Shown piece after piece: positions 1-7,731 of a stretch of 64,000 nucleotides of DNA (position 1 is the first letter of the stretch; each line of letters starts with the position of its first letter). The notes under the pieces are model-generated. The model worked only from the letters and a program-made list of their open reading frames with translations. It was not told the DNA's origin and searched no databases. The stretch covers positions 682,001 to 746,000 of the forward strand of contig CANMDE010000002.1 of assembly GCA_947496535.1 (NCBI GenBank). Reading direction: 5' to 3'. This stretch comes from an uncultured Paracoccaceae bacterium. Lineage in GTDB: Bacteria > Pseudomonadota > Alphaproteobacteria > Rhodobacterales > Rhodobacteraceae. Position numbers and translations under genes: made by a program.

Positions 1-1
1 G

Positions 2-526
2 ACATACCTCGCCGCGCTTGAGGGGCTGGAGACGTTTGATCAGGCGATGCATACGCAGCATCTGTTTGATCACTTCTGGGAATACGAAACCAACGAAGTG
101 CTCAAAGGGCTGACCATCGATCTACCGTTCGACAAGGCGGCTTATCTGGACAGCATCTCGGACCGCTTCAAGAACCGGGCGATTGCCGACACGGTGGCCC
201 GCATCTGCGCGGATGGATTTGCGAAATTCGCCATTTTCATCCGCCCCACGCTTGCTGGTTGCCTGCAACAAGGCATCATGCCGGTTGCTGGTATCCGATC
301 AATCGCAAGCTGGTACGTCTTTGCGCAGCACGTTGCTGCGGGTAAAATCGGGTTCGACTATTTCGAGCCCGGCTGGGACCAGCTAAAACCGATGCTAACC
401 GCCGATGGGCGTGACGCATTCATTGCCTCCGCACAGCTTTGGGGTGACTTGCCAGAGCTTTATCCAGATTTTTCCGCCGCCTTGCGGTCTGAACTACAAA
501 GAATGGAACAAAAATGGCCAGTGTAA
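2..526 (+). CDS. Mannitol dehydrogenase family protein, C-terminal part (5' end outside window)
   Basis: The reading frame is open from base 2, before the first ATG at 47, so the gene is cut by the window edge. The visible 174 residues match the C-terminal helical domain of the polyol-specific long-chain dehydrogenase family (mannitol 2-dehydrogenase, arabinitol or altronate dehydrogenases). The segment [16 protein letters not shown], followed by [10 protein letters not shown], is typical of that domain. The family oxidises sugar alcohols to ketoses with NAD. The NAD-binding half is not in the window, so the substrate cannot be judged. The stop overlaps the start of the next ABC ATPase gene by 13 bases, which indicates one polyol uptake and oxidation operon. 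Confidence 0.85.
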   Translation, partial: TYLAALEGLETFDQAMHTQHLFDHFWEYETNEVLKGLTIDLPFDKAAYLDSISDRFKNRAIADTVARICADGFAKFAIFIRPTLAGCLQQGIMPVAGIRSIASWYVFAQHVAAGKIGFDYFEPGWDQLKPMLTADGRDAFIASAQLWGDLPELYPDFSAALRSELQRMEQKWPV

Positions 527-1551
527 CTATTCGCAACCTCGTGAAGTCTTATGGAAACGTACAGGTCATGCATGGCGTGGACCTGGACATTGAAGACGGC
601 GAATTTGTTGTCTTTGTCGGGCCTTCTGGCTGCGGTAAGTCAACGCTGCTGCGCATGATTGCGGGGCTGGAAGACATTTCGAGCGGCACGGTCGCCATTG
701 GCGATGGCGTTGTGAACGACGTGGCACCATCAAAACGCGGCGTGGCCATGGTGTTCCAGACCTACGCGCTTTACCCGCATATGACGGTCTACAAGAACAT
801 GGCATTCGGCCTGAAACAGGCCAAAACGCCCGAGGAAGAGATTGACCGCCGGGTACGCTCAGCGGCAGAAGTTCTCCAGATTAACGATTATCTGGACCGG
901 TCGCCACGTAATCTTTCAGGTGGTCAGCGTCAGCGGGTGGCCATCGGCCGCGCCATTGTCCGCGACCCGGAAGTGTTCCTGTTCGACGAACCACTGTCCA
1001 ACCTTGATGCGGCCTTGCGGGTGCAAACGCGCCTTGAAATCGCGCGGCTTCACCAGCGGCTTGATGCGACGATGATCTACGTCACCCACGATCAGGTCGA
1101 AGCGATGACCCTTGCCGACAAAATCGTCGTGCTGCGTGCCGGACGTGTGGAGCAGGTTGGCTCTCCGATCGATCTTTATGAGCGGCCAGCGAATGCCTTT
1201 GTGGCCCAGTTCATCGGCAGCCCCAAAATGAACTTTTTCGAAAGCAACGATCTCGCACCATCCGCGGCCAGCAATGCGCCACGCCAATTGTCTGCGGGGG
1301 ATGTCATGGGGCTGCGTCCGGAACACATGGAAGTCTGCGCGGCGGATCAGGCGGTCGTTCAGGGCAATCTGGAACTGGTCGAACAGCTTGGTGAATACGC
1401 GCTGGTTCATCTGAAATCCGAGAAGGGTACCGAGTTCATCGTCAAAATGGACAAACCGCCCACAGCCAGCAAAGGCGATCTGATTTCATTCAATGCCGAC
1501 CATTCGCTGTATCACTATTTCGACAAGGAAACCGAACAGCGGCACACCTGA
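514..1551 (+). CDS. Sugar/polyol ABC transporter ATP-binding protein (MalK/UgpC type)
   Basis: A 345-residue ATPase that energises a CUT1-type carbohydrate importer at the inner face of the membrane. Walker [10 protein letters not shown] lies at about residues 36-44, the signature LSGGQRQR at about 134-141 and Walker B FLFDEP at about 155-160. A C-terminal TOBE/OB regulatory domain includes GLRPEHMEV. Length and domain order match the MalK/UgpC/SmoK group. The start overlaps the end of the dehydrogenase gene by 13 bases, so the two are translationally linked. The transmembrane and binding-protein partners must lie upstream of the window. A polyol is the likely substrate, by context only. Confidence 0.93.
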   Translation: MASVTIRNLVKSYGNVQVMHGVDLDIEDGEFVVFVGPSGCGKSTLLRMIAGLEDISSGTVAIGDGVVNDVAPSKRGVAMVFQTYALYPHMTVYKNMAFGLKQAKTPEEEIDRRVRSAAEVLQINDYLDRSPRNLSGGQRQRVAIGRAIVRDPEVFLFDEPLSNLDAALRVQTRLEIARLHQRLDATMIYVTHDQVEAMTLADKIVVLRAGRVEQVGSPIDLYERPANAFVAQFIGSPKMNFFESNDLAPSAASNAPRQLSAGDVMGLRPEHMEVCAADQAVVQGNLELVEQLGEYALVHLKSEKGTEFIVKMDKPPTASKGDLISFNADHSLYHYFDKETEQRHT

Positions 1552-1589
1552 TACCATCTGGTGTGTATAGCCGGTTGGGGGCTGGATCG

Positions 1590-1612
1590 AACGGTCAGCG
1601 AACGCGACCGTT
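1590..1612 (+). terminator. Possible weak terminator after the polyol operon
   Basis: A perfect 7-base inverted repeat (AACGGTC / GACCGTT, 9-base loop) starts 39 bases after the ABC ATPase stop. There is no clear T-run after it, so this could equally be a protein-binding site. A second imperfect repeat (AGTTGG at 1621-1626, CCAACT at 1645-1650) follows. Confidence 0.3.
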
Positions 1613-1667
1613 TGGACGGTAGTTGGCTGGGTTGTTGTTTTGGCCCAACTGACAATTACTTTTGCCT

Positions 1668-2312
1668 CTACGGTCTCACTTTAGGAATGACATAGACATT
1701 AGTGGAATGAAGGGCGTCTTGCTCAAATTCTCTGTACCCAGCTAGGTCATCAGGCTGAATATTATGTGGTTGTAGATGAAACTTTTCTTTGTCGATTTCG
1801 TGTATAGCGACCGACAATTGACCAACGTCACCAGCGAAAGATCTTAGATATGGTAATGCGTCATTGAGCGTTATGCCGAATTTCTTCTCTAACGGGGGAG
1901 TGATAGATTTTGGCCCGGATAATACACAATAAGGCGTGCCTTCCCTAATTCCGAGAACGCCGAGCCTGATTTCTCCTTTCGTAAATGCAGGTTGGTTAGG
2001 GAGCAACGCTGAATTGCCCAGTGTGGAAGCAGCCATAAAATGAGAGTTTTTATATGTGTAATCGAGGTCGTCGGGCCTGTGGTCATTAACAAACATAAGT
2101 GAGTATAGCAGTTGATAGATTGTCTGCCCGTCATCATCTGTGGCTCTGGTCCACCCCATGACACCCAGTTGATCAATCGCTTGGTCCTGATCGGAAGGCA
2201 TATCAAGACAGAACTCGAGGGCTTCAATAGCTGCAACCTCAATCGTCTCGGCCTTAAGAGCGGGAGGAAAAACGACAAAAAAGATGCATGTTAGGTTGAG
2301 TATCAACTTCAA
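1668..2312 (-). CDS. Hypothetical secreted protein
   Basis: A 214-residue protein of no family I recognise. The N-terminus (MKLILNLTCIFFVVFPPALKA) looks like a Sec signal peptide with cleavage after LKA, so a periplasmic location is likely. The mature part is acidic and has two cysteines, in EFCLDMP and TPYCVLSG, that could form a disulfide. The gene stands alone between the polyol operon and egtD. Its DNA is clearly richer in A and T than its neighbours, and the codons differ accordingly, which suggests later acquisition. Coding is supported by an intact frame with a signal peptide; function is unknown. Confidence 0.7.
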   Translation of the reverse strand: MKLILNLTCIFFVVFPPALKAETIEVAAIEALEFCLDMPSDQDQAIDQLGVMGWTRATDDDGQTIYQLLYSLMFVNDHRPDDLDYTYKNSHFMAASTLGNSALLPNQPAFTKGEIRLGVLGIREGTPYCVLSGPKSITPPLEKKFGITLNDALPYLRSFAGDVGQLSVAIHEIDKEKFHLQPHNIQPDDLAGYREFEQDALHSTNVYVIPKVRP

Positions 2313-2476
2313 TGAGTAGCTCCTATCGTCATTCTACCTTTATGGGCGGGCCTCTTCCTTATGGGAAGCCAGTTGCTATGGATTTGCAAATCAGAATTTC
2401 ACAATCCACCAAATCAAAAATGAGAGATGAATTTTTTGGATAACTACTTCGCGCCAACCGACCCTACGAAATTCGC

Positions 2477-3403
2477 TTAATTCATCACCGCAACGGCAAA
2501 ACGCTGATCCTTGTCAGTCAGCAGCCGGTCCACTTGCCACCCCGCCGCTGCCGCCATGTCGGCCAGCGTGTCGGGCGTGTATTTTCGACAGCTTTCGGTA
2601 TGAATGCTTTCGCCCTTCGCAAAATTGATCTGCTCCTGACCCAGCTCAACGACCTGATCGCGGATCGAGACAAGGTGCATCTCAATTCGCGCCGGATTCT
2701 CGCACCACCGCGCTTCGTGCCGAAAGCCTGTCAGGTCAAAATCGGCACCGGCTTCGTTGTTCAAACGCCGCAGGATATTCAGGTTGAACGCTGCAGTTAC
2801 TCCTTCCGCGTCGTCGTATGCTGCAATGAGATCAGGGATCGGTTTCACCAGGTCGGCACCCAGGATAAAGGCGCAAATGTTGTCCCATTTCCGGGCACGC
2901 GACAGCAACGCGATGGCGTCCTCAGGATCGAGATTGCCGATTGTAGAGCCGGGAAAGAACCCGACTTTGGGAAGTTCTTCCACATCGTCCGGCAGATCGA
3001 CCGGCCCGGTGAAGTCACCGATCACGGGATGGATGGCCATCGCCGGGTAACGGCTGCGCAGGTTGTCTGCTGTAGTCAACAGGAAGTCCTCTGATATATC
3101 GATGGGCACGTAGGCGCCGAAATGACCACCAGCATCCAGCAAGTACTGCGTCTTGATCGATGCGCCCGAGCCCAGCTCTACCAATGCACCACCCTCGGGA
3201 ACCAACCGGGCGAGCGCTGATGCATTGTCACGCAGGACCGATGTCTCGGTCCGCGTGGGGTAGTATTCCGTCAATCCGGTTATCTTTTCGAATAGCTCTG
3301 ATCCACGCCGGTCATAGAACCATTTCGGAGATAGGTATTTCTGCCGCGCGGTCAGTCCTGCAAGGGCATCGGACAGGATGTCCGTATTGATAAGATCTCT
3401 CAT
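2477..3403 (-). CDS. egtD: L-histidine N-alpha-methyltransferase EgtD
   Basis: Makes hercynine from histidine by three SAM-dependent methylations, the first step of ergothioneine synthesis. The 308-residue product starts MRDLIN. The frame extends further upstream, but the ATG at 3403 overlaps the egtB stop in an ATGA arrangement and gives the normal family length. Seen: FYDRRGSELFEKITGLTEYYPTR near the N-terminus, typical of EgtD/DUF2260 proteins, and the SAM-binding loop LVELGSGASIKT. Next to EgtB, the assignment is strong. Sulfur-transfer partners (an EgtC/EgtE equivalent) are not in the window. Confidence 0.93.
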   Translation of the reverse strand: MRDLINTDILSDALAGLTARQKYLSPKWFYDRRGSELFEKITGLTEYYPTRTETSVLRDNASALARLVPEGGALVELGSGASIKTQYLLDAGGHFGAYVPIDISEDFLLTTADNLRSRYPAMAIHPVIGDFTGPVDLPDDVEELPKVGFFPGSTIGNLDPEDAIALLSRARKWDNICAFILGADLVKPIPDLIAAYDDAEGVTAAFNLNILRRLNNEAGADFDLTGFRHEARWCENPARIEMHLVSIRDQVVELGQEQINFAKGESIHTESCRKYTPDTLADMAAAAGWQVDRLLTDKDQRFAVAVMN

Positions 3404-4653
3404 GCTACGTCCCTCGCGAGCCGCAGACCCATCATTTGCCAGCGCTGATGTGGGTAAAAGAATGTCCGATAGGTCGCGCGCATCTGCTCGCGCGGCGTGG
3501 CGCACGAGCCGCCGCGCAGCACTATCTGGTTCACCATGAATTTGCCGTTGTATTCACCAAGCGCGCCGTCGGGAGGCGTGAAGCCGGGATAGGGGGTGAA
3601 GGGTGACGACGTCCATTCCCAGACATCGCCCCAGACGCCTTGCCCCGGCATCGGTCGTAGCTTGCCGTTTTCAAGGAAGTTGCCCGCGATCTCACGATCA
3701 TGGAAGGTTAGTTCGTGCTCTGCCTCGGTCGGCAGGCGTGCCCCTGCCCAGCGGGCAAAGGCATCGGCCTCGTAATAGCTGACATGACAGACCGGTGCAT
3801 CCAGTGCCACGGGCTGAGGTCCACGCAAGGTGAAAGTCCACCACGTATCGTCCTGCTGCCACCAATAAAGGGGATGGGTCCAGTCTTCGCGGGTCGCTAC
3901 GGCATGCCCTTCCATCAGCCAGAAACGCGGGTCGGCATAGCCGCCATCCTCCATAAACGCGATCCAATCGCGGTTGGTGACGGGCCGGTCAGCGATCTCA
4001 AACGGCGCGACATAGGTCTGATGCCGAGGCTGTTCGCAGTCATAGGCAAATCCCGCCCCGTCATGGCCGATCTCGGTCAGGCCGCCATCATGGGCCGTCC
4101 AACTTAGCGGGACCTCGGATGTGACGGGGAGTGGTTCGGGGTCCAGATAGGTTGGCAGAAGTGGGTTGAATGACAGACCATGCAAGAGGTCAGTCACCAG
4201 CAGCTCTTGATGCTGCATCTCGTGGTGGCAGCCGAGTTCGACCAGCGCGGCTATCTCTTCTGCGTCATCGCGGTCGTGCGACAACAGGTCATCAAGCGCG
4301 TCGTCCACATGACCGCGATAGGCTGCGACCTCGGCACAGTCGGGGCGGCTGACCATCCCGCGCCGGTCGCGGGCATGACGCGGCCCGGCTTGAGTGTAGT
4401 AAGAGTTGAAAAGAAATGCGAAGCGGTCGTCAGGTGACGTATAGTCGGGTTCCCGCGGTTTGAGGATAAACTCCTCAAAGAACCATGTCGTGTGGGCCAG
4501 ATGCCACTTTGCGGGCGACGCATCCTCCATGCTTTGTAGCATCATGTCTTCTGGTCGTAGCGGTTGAACCAACTTGTCGGTCCGTGCGCGGGTGCGCTGA
4601 AACAGCGAAAGCGCGTCAGGTGGGGCGAGCGGTGAAAGGGCTGTATTAGTCAT
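3400..4653 (-). CDS. egtB: Ergothioneine sulfoxide synthase EgtB (iron-dependent)
   Basis: A 417-residue non-haem iron enzyme that joins hercynine to a thiol (gamma-glutamylcysteine or cysteine) as the sulfoxide. It has an N-terminal DinB-like domain and a C-terminal formylglycine-generating-enzyme-like domain ending in LRGGSCATP and MMGLRLARD. The likely iron-binding histidines are H51 in KWHLAHTTWFF and H144/H148 in CHHEMQHQE, matching the known three-histidine arrangement of the family. Length is normal. It is first in the leftward operon and overlaps egtD by four bases. Ergothioneine protects against oxidants, consistent with a surface-ocean heterotroph. Confidence 0.94.
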   Translation of the reverse strand: MTNTALSPLAPPDALSLFQRTRARTDKLVQPLRPEDMMLQSMEDASPAKWHLAHTTWFFEEFILKPREPDYTSPDDRFAFLFNSYYTQAGPRHARDRRGMVSRPDCAEVAAYRGHVDDALDDLLSHDRDDAEEIAALVELGCHHEMQHQELLVTDLLHGLSFNPLLPTYLDPEPLPVTSEVPLSWTAHDGGLTEIGHDGAGFAYDCEQPRHQTYVAPFEIADRPVTNRDWIAFMEDGGYADPRFWLMEGHAVATREDWTHPLYWWQQDDTWWTFTLRGPQPVALDAPVCHVSYYEADAFARWAGARLPTEAEHELTFHDREIAGNFLENGKLRPMPGQGVWGDVWEWTSSPFTPYPGFTPPDGALGEYNGKFMVNQIVLRGGSCATPREQMRATYRTFFYPHQRWQMMGLRLARDVA

Positions 4654-4894
4654 GCTGTGGGGGCCTCCTCAATTGCCACAGACGTCCAGATGAACGTGAC
4701 AACTGCCCCGAGGGTTGCTCTGGAAGCGCCACAAATCACCTTCATTAGGTTCTCGTGTTCGCGACCATGACCAATCACTGTTTCAGGGACAACGGTTTGC
4801 CGGTCACGATGGGGTCAGACCGGGGATAACCGCCGTCAAAGGTGTCAAAAGCCCTCATCTTGAGTTCTAAAATGGGTGTATCGCGGAATAAAAT
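4654..4894. other. Intergenic stretch upstream of egtB
   Basis: Together with the terminator that follows, this forms a gap of about 330 bases between egtB and the small lipoprotein gene. No open frame with coding character is visible on either strand. It must hold the egtB promoter. The only structure seen is a short inverted repeat, CCGGTC at 4800-4805 and GACCGG at 4818-4823, of unknown meaning. Confidence 0.5.
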
Positions 4895-4920
4895 GCGGCC
4901 GCAGAATGATCTGCGGCCGC
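4895..4920 (-). terminator. Rho-independent terminator after the small lipoprotein gene
   Basis: A 10-base perfect stem (GCGGCCGCAG / CTGCGGCCGC) with a 6-base loop. On the minus strand it is followed by ATTTTATT, a usable U-rich tail. It lies about 60 bases past the stop of the 37-residue lipoprotein gene and so would end the two-gene leftward operon. On the plus strand only TTT follows. Confidence 0.75.
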
Positions 4921-4982
4921 TTTGCACTGGTTAACAAGCCGGAACAACATGCCGGGACGCATGTGGGGACAACCGACAGGTA

Positions 4983-5096
4983 CTAGTAGTTGGTGGAACT
5001 GTAGTCGTAGCCATTGGAACCTTGGCTAGCGTAGTCGGAGTTGCAGGCGGCAAGGGCCAAGGCTCCGATAAGAATAAGGGTAATACGCAAAGTCAT
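4983..5096 (-). CDS. Small lipoprotein, 37 residues
   Basis: A very short but well-formed gene. The product begins MTLRITLILIGALALAAC, a classic lipoprotein signal with lipobox LALAAC at residues 13-18, giving a mature peptide of only 20 residues rich in Ser, Tyr, Asn and Gly. GAGAGGA lies just upstream of the ATG. The start is 14 bases after the stop of the COG4315-type gene, and a terminator follows, so the pair forms one transcript. The mature peptide would be anchored in a membrane. No known function; entericidin-like or cell-envelope-stress peptides are loose analogies only. Confidence 0.7.
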   Translation of the reverse strand: MTLRITLILIGALALAACNSDYASQGSNGYDYSSTNY

Positions 5097-5110
5097 TTCT
5101 TTTTCCTCTC

Positions 5111-5488
5111 TTAGTTTTTCACAACATCCCAGACACCGCCGACACCATGGCCGGTTGCGTCGCCAGAAGCGGCATCACCCTGCCAGAAGTAGAGTGGCTT
5201 GCCGTTCAGGGCCCATTGGCGGGTGCCGTCGTTGCGGTCGATGACGCCCAAAGCACCGTCTGCCTGAGCGGAAGCTGAGGCCGTGAACGGAGGCCATGCA
5301 TCGGCGCAGCTGTCGTAGCAGTTTGACTGGTTCGCTGCGTCTTTGCGGAATGTGTAAAGCGTCATGCCGTTATTGGCGGCTGCGACCACGTTGCCGAGAT
5401 CAGAACCGACGACAACAAGTGTTTCGGCGTTTGCGGCGGTGTTGCTCAATGCGAAGGCGGCCAGTGCGGCGAAAAGAGTACGTTTCAT
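5111..5488 (-). CDS. Secreted COG4315-type (PF03640 repeat) protein
   Basis: A 125-residue exported protein: signal peptide MKRTLFAALAAFALSNTAANA, then two copies of the short 'secreted repeat' typical of this family (GMTLYTFRKD and GKPLYFWQGD). CYDSCADAWPPF between them is a hallmark and holds two cysteines. Function is unknown across the family; members are often controlled by ECF sigma factors. An ATG nine bases earlier (5497) has no room for a ribosome site, whereas AAAGG is well placed for 5488. The gene is divergent from the ECF sigma gene and preceded by a candidate ECF promoter. Confidence 0.88.
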   Translation of the reverse strand: MKRTLFAALAAFALSNTAANAETLVVVGSDLGNVVAAANNGMTLYTFRKDAANQSNCYDSCADAWPPFTASASAQADGALGVIDRNDGTRQWALNGKPLYFWQGDAASGDATGHGVGGVWDVVKN

Positions 5489-5546
5489 GTCAAACATCCT
5501 TTGATCAATTTGCTTTTTGTGGAGGGCATAACTCCCTCACTGAACG

Positions 5547-5576
5547 GCTTACGCATCGCGTTCAGGGATTATTCTC
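5547..5576 (-). promoter_or_regulatory. Candidate ECF promoter for the COG4315/lipoprotein operon
   Basis: On the minus strand GAGAAT (5576-5571) is followed after exactly 17 bases by CGTAAGC (5553-5547). The divergent sigma gene has GAGAAT, 17 bases, CGTAGAC. The same boxes at the same spacing on both sides of one divergent intergenic region are what is expected for two promoters read by the neighbouring ECF sigma factor. It would give a leader of about 50 bases. Confidence 0.6.
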
Positions 5577-5595
5577 GGTCTTGGAAAAAAAGTTT

Positions 5596-5625
5596 GAGAA
5601 TTTTTGCGGGTGGCCAGACGTAGAC
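5596..5625 (+). promoter_or_regulatory. Candidate autoregulatory ECF promoter for the sigma/anti-sigma operon
   Basis: GAGAAT at 5596-5601, a 17-base spacer, then CGTAGAC at 5619-5625. It is a twin of the motif on the opposite strand. Transcription would begin near 5632, leaving a leader of about 22 bases that contains AAAGGAG just before the ATG at 5654. The fit supports both the promoter and that start codon. Confidence 0.6.
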
Positions 5626-5653
5626 TCTGTAGATCAGGCCAAAGGAGCCAAGG

Positions 5654-6274
5654 ATGACTGCCGGTCTCGCAACAACCGCACCTATATATGAACATTGCAC
5701 TTCAGGTGTATTTGTCGCATCACAGGGAAGGCGCATGGCCACCTCATCGAAACCATTTTACGAGGTTCTTTTGCCGACGGATTTAAAGAGCGACATGATT
5801 GCATTGTTGCCTCGTTTGCGGCGATTTGCGCAGTCGCTGACGCGATCCGTTGTTGAAGCAGACGAACTTGTTCAGGAAACCTGCGTCAGGGCGTTGAGCA
5901 ACACCAGTCGATATGACCCGTCCCAGCCCCTTGATCGTTGGCTATTTCGAATGATGCGGAATCTGTGGATCAGCGAAATTCGCAAGCGCAATGTCCGGCT
6001 TGGTCAGGGCCACGTTCCTGCAGAAGAAAGCCCAGAGCTTGTGGCGCTAGAAACCGGTGAAGCGGGTGTTGCTGCAAACGAATTACGAAGTCAGGTCGCC
6101 TCTCTTCCGAGCGAGCTATCAACGGTTCTGCTTGCCGTATCGGTCGAGGGCTATAGCTATGCGGAAGCGGCTGAGCTTTTGGAAGTTCCCATTGGCACAG
6201 TGATGAGCCGCCTTCATCGCGCCCGGAAAACTCTTGCAAAGCAGATTGCCGGACCTGCGGAGGTAGTCAAGTGA
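5654..6274 (+). CDS. ECF-type RNA polymerase sigma factor
   Basis: A 206-residue sigma-70 family factor. Region 2 is visible as LPRLRRFAQSLTRSVVEADELVQETCVRAL, through to PLDRWLFRMMRNLWISEIRKR. Region 4 is LPSELSTVLLAVSVEGYSYAEAAELLEVPIGTVMSRLHRARK. AAAGGAG lies six bases before the ATG at 5654. An ATG at 5735 (MATSSKP) would give a more usual N-terminus and has GGAAGG three bases before it, so the first 27 residues are uncertain. The stop overlaps the GTG start of the anti-sigma gene. It probably directs transcription of itself and of the divergent exported proteins under envelope or oxidative stress (inference). Confidence 0.9.
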   Translation: MTAGLATTAPIYEHCTSGVFVASQGRRMATSSKPFYEVLLPTDLKSDMIALLPRLRRFAQSLTRSVVEADELVQETCVRALSNTSRYDPSQPLDRWLFRMMRNLWISEIRKRNVRLGQGHVPAEESPELVALETGEAGVAANELRSQVASLPSELSTVLLAVSVEGYSYAEAAELLEVPIGTVMSRLHRARKTLAKQIAGPAEVVK

Positions 6275-7047
6275 CCCAGTACGGTGAAAAACTGAGTGCC
6301 TTTCTTGACGGCGAACTGGCCGACGATGAGGCGCGCGAGATCGAACAGGCGCTGGAGCAGGACCCCACCCTTCAGGCGGAGCTGGAAGAGCTTATGGAAG
6401 CCGACGTACTGGCCAAGCATGAGTTTGCTGAAATGCTTGATGAACCGGTACCGTTCGAGCTTGCTTCGGCCATCCGTCAGGCCTCAGTTGTCGAACCTGC
6501 GAATGACACGGGCGCACCATCGCGCTTTGCCGGATGGTTTGCTGCCACCGCCGCTGTTGTCGCTTTGGCCATGACTGGCGTTGGCGGATACTATGTCGGG
6601 TCTTCGCAGACCACACAGGTCGCTGGTGCACCCGGTTGGTTGGACGACATTGCAGATTATCACGCGGTCTACGCGGCGCAGACCCGCCATTTGGTCGAGG
6701 TTCCAGCGGCTGAGGCTGACCATATTGAAACCTGGCTGACGGCGACAGTTGGTACAGATGTTCGCATTCCCGATCTCTCCAGCTCCGGGCTGACCTTTGA
6801 AGGCGCGCGTCTTTTGGTGGCTGCCGGGAAACCCGTGGCGCAGTTGATATTTACCGACGCAGACCAGCGTGTTGTTGCCCTTTGTGCGATCAGCACAGAC
6901 ACGCCTCGTGATGGCTTTGCCGAACAAACCATCAATAGTTTTCAGATGGTTTCATGGGGCGGGAGCAATGCAAACTTTGTGATCGTCGGCGACGAAGGGC
7001 GTGGCGATCTGCAGGACATCGCGGAGGACGCGGCTGTCCAAATTTGA
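6271..7047 (+). CDS. Membrane anti-sigma factor
   Basis: A 258-residue single-pass protein expected to hold the ECF sigma factor inactive. The cytoplasmic N-terminus has the LSAFLDGELADDEAREIEQAL segment typical of RsiW-like anti-sigma domains, but the usual zinc-finger HxxxCxxC cysteines are absent. One membrane segment lies at about residues 90-112 (FAATAAVVALAMTGVGGYYVG). The remaining roughly 145 residues would be periplasmic. It starts with GTG at 6271 in a GTGA overlap with the sigma stop, with GGAGG upstream. It converges on the aldolase gene, leaving 21 bases between them. Confidence 0.85.
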   Translation: MTQYGEKLSAFLDGELADDEAREIEQALEQDPTLQAELEELMEADVLAKHEFAEMLDEPVPFELASAIRQASVVEPANDTGAPSRFAGWFAATAAVVALAMTGVGGYYVGSSQTTQVAGAPGWLDDIADYHAVYAAQTRHLVEVPAAEADHIETWLTATVGTDVRIPDLSSSGLTFEGARLLVAAGKPVAQLIFTDADQRVVALCAISTDTPRDGFAEQTINSFQMVSWGGSNANFVIVGDEGRGDLQDIAEDAAVQI

Positions 7048-7068
7048 AGCGGACGCTTTCGGGTTCAG

Positions 7069-7731
7069 CTACTTCGCCGCGCTTCGTGCATCTTTTGCGG
7101 TCCCAAAGCGCGGCAGGTCGGCCGTTGTCTTGCCATGTGCGGCCAGCAAGGTGTCGCGCACAAACGCGATATGCGCCGTTTCCTCGATAATCTCGGCCAG
7201 GTATTGCGCTTCCGTCAGCGTCTTGCCCACACCAATCGTTCCGTGATTGGCAAGGACAGCGGCGCGGACAGAGGCGTCCTTGAAAAACGGGCTGATCTCT
7301 ACCTCGGTCTGCGGCCCGCCGTTTTCCGATAGCGGGATCAGCGGCATCCGTCCGATCTTTTCGATGGTTTGGACCGTCAGGCAGGGAATTTCGAGACCAG
7401 CACTCGCAAAGCCTGTTGCCCACGGGCTGTGACAATGCACGATGGCGTTGATGTCCGGGCGGATGCGATAAAGGTCGAGGTGAAAATCCAAATCCTTGGA
7501 CGGTTTGAAGGACGACGGTTCGATGGTTCCGCTCAGATGAACCACCTGCAGATTGTCCCGACTGCATTCTGCGAAACCAACCCCTGACGGTTTGATAACA
7601 ATCGCCTCGGCAGAGGATAGTCGGACAGACAGGTTCCCCCCCGCGTTGGTCTGAAGACCAAGGTCAAAGCAGCGTCGTGCCGACCAGATCAGCGCGTCTT
7701 TCTTGGCTTCGATATCGTTGGGGTCAAGCAT
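7069..7731 (-). CDS. Class II aldolase family protein (OtnC-like)
   Basis: A 220-residue zinc-dependent class II aldolase/decarboxylase of the family that includes L-fuculose-phosphate aldolase and 3-oxo-tetronate-4-phosphate decarboxylase (OtnC). Seen: NAGGNLSVRL (phosphate-binding loop), IVHCHSPWA (two zinc histidines) and LANHGTIGVG (third histidine). The start at 7731 overlaps the preceding gene by 8 bases; an upstream ATG would overlap much further. It is last in a six-gene leftward operon with an ABC importer. It probably splits or decarboxylates a phosphorylated sugar or sugar acid, but no OtnK-type kinase is present, so true OtnC activity is uncertain. Confidence 0.85.
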   Translation of the reverse strand: MLDPNDIEAKKDALIWSARRCFDLGLQTNAGGNLSVRLSSAEAIVIKPSGVGFAECSRDNLQVVHLSGTIEPSSFKPSKDLDFHLDLYRIRPDINAIVHCHSPWATGFASAGLEIPCLTVQTIEKIGRMPLIPLSENGGPQTEVEISPFFKDASVRAAVLANHGTIGVGKTLTEAQYLAEIIEETAHIAFVRDTLLAAHGKTTADLPRFGTAKDARSAAK

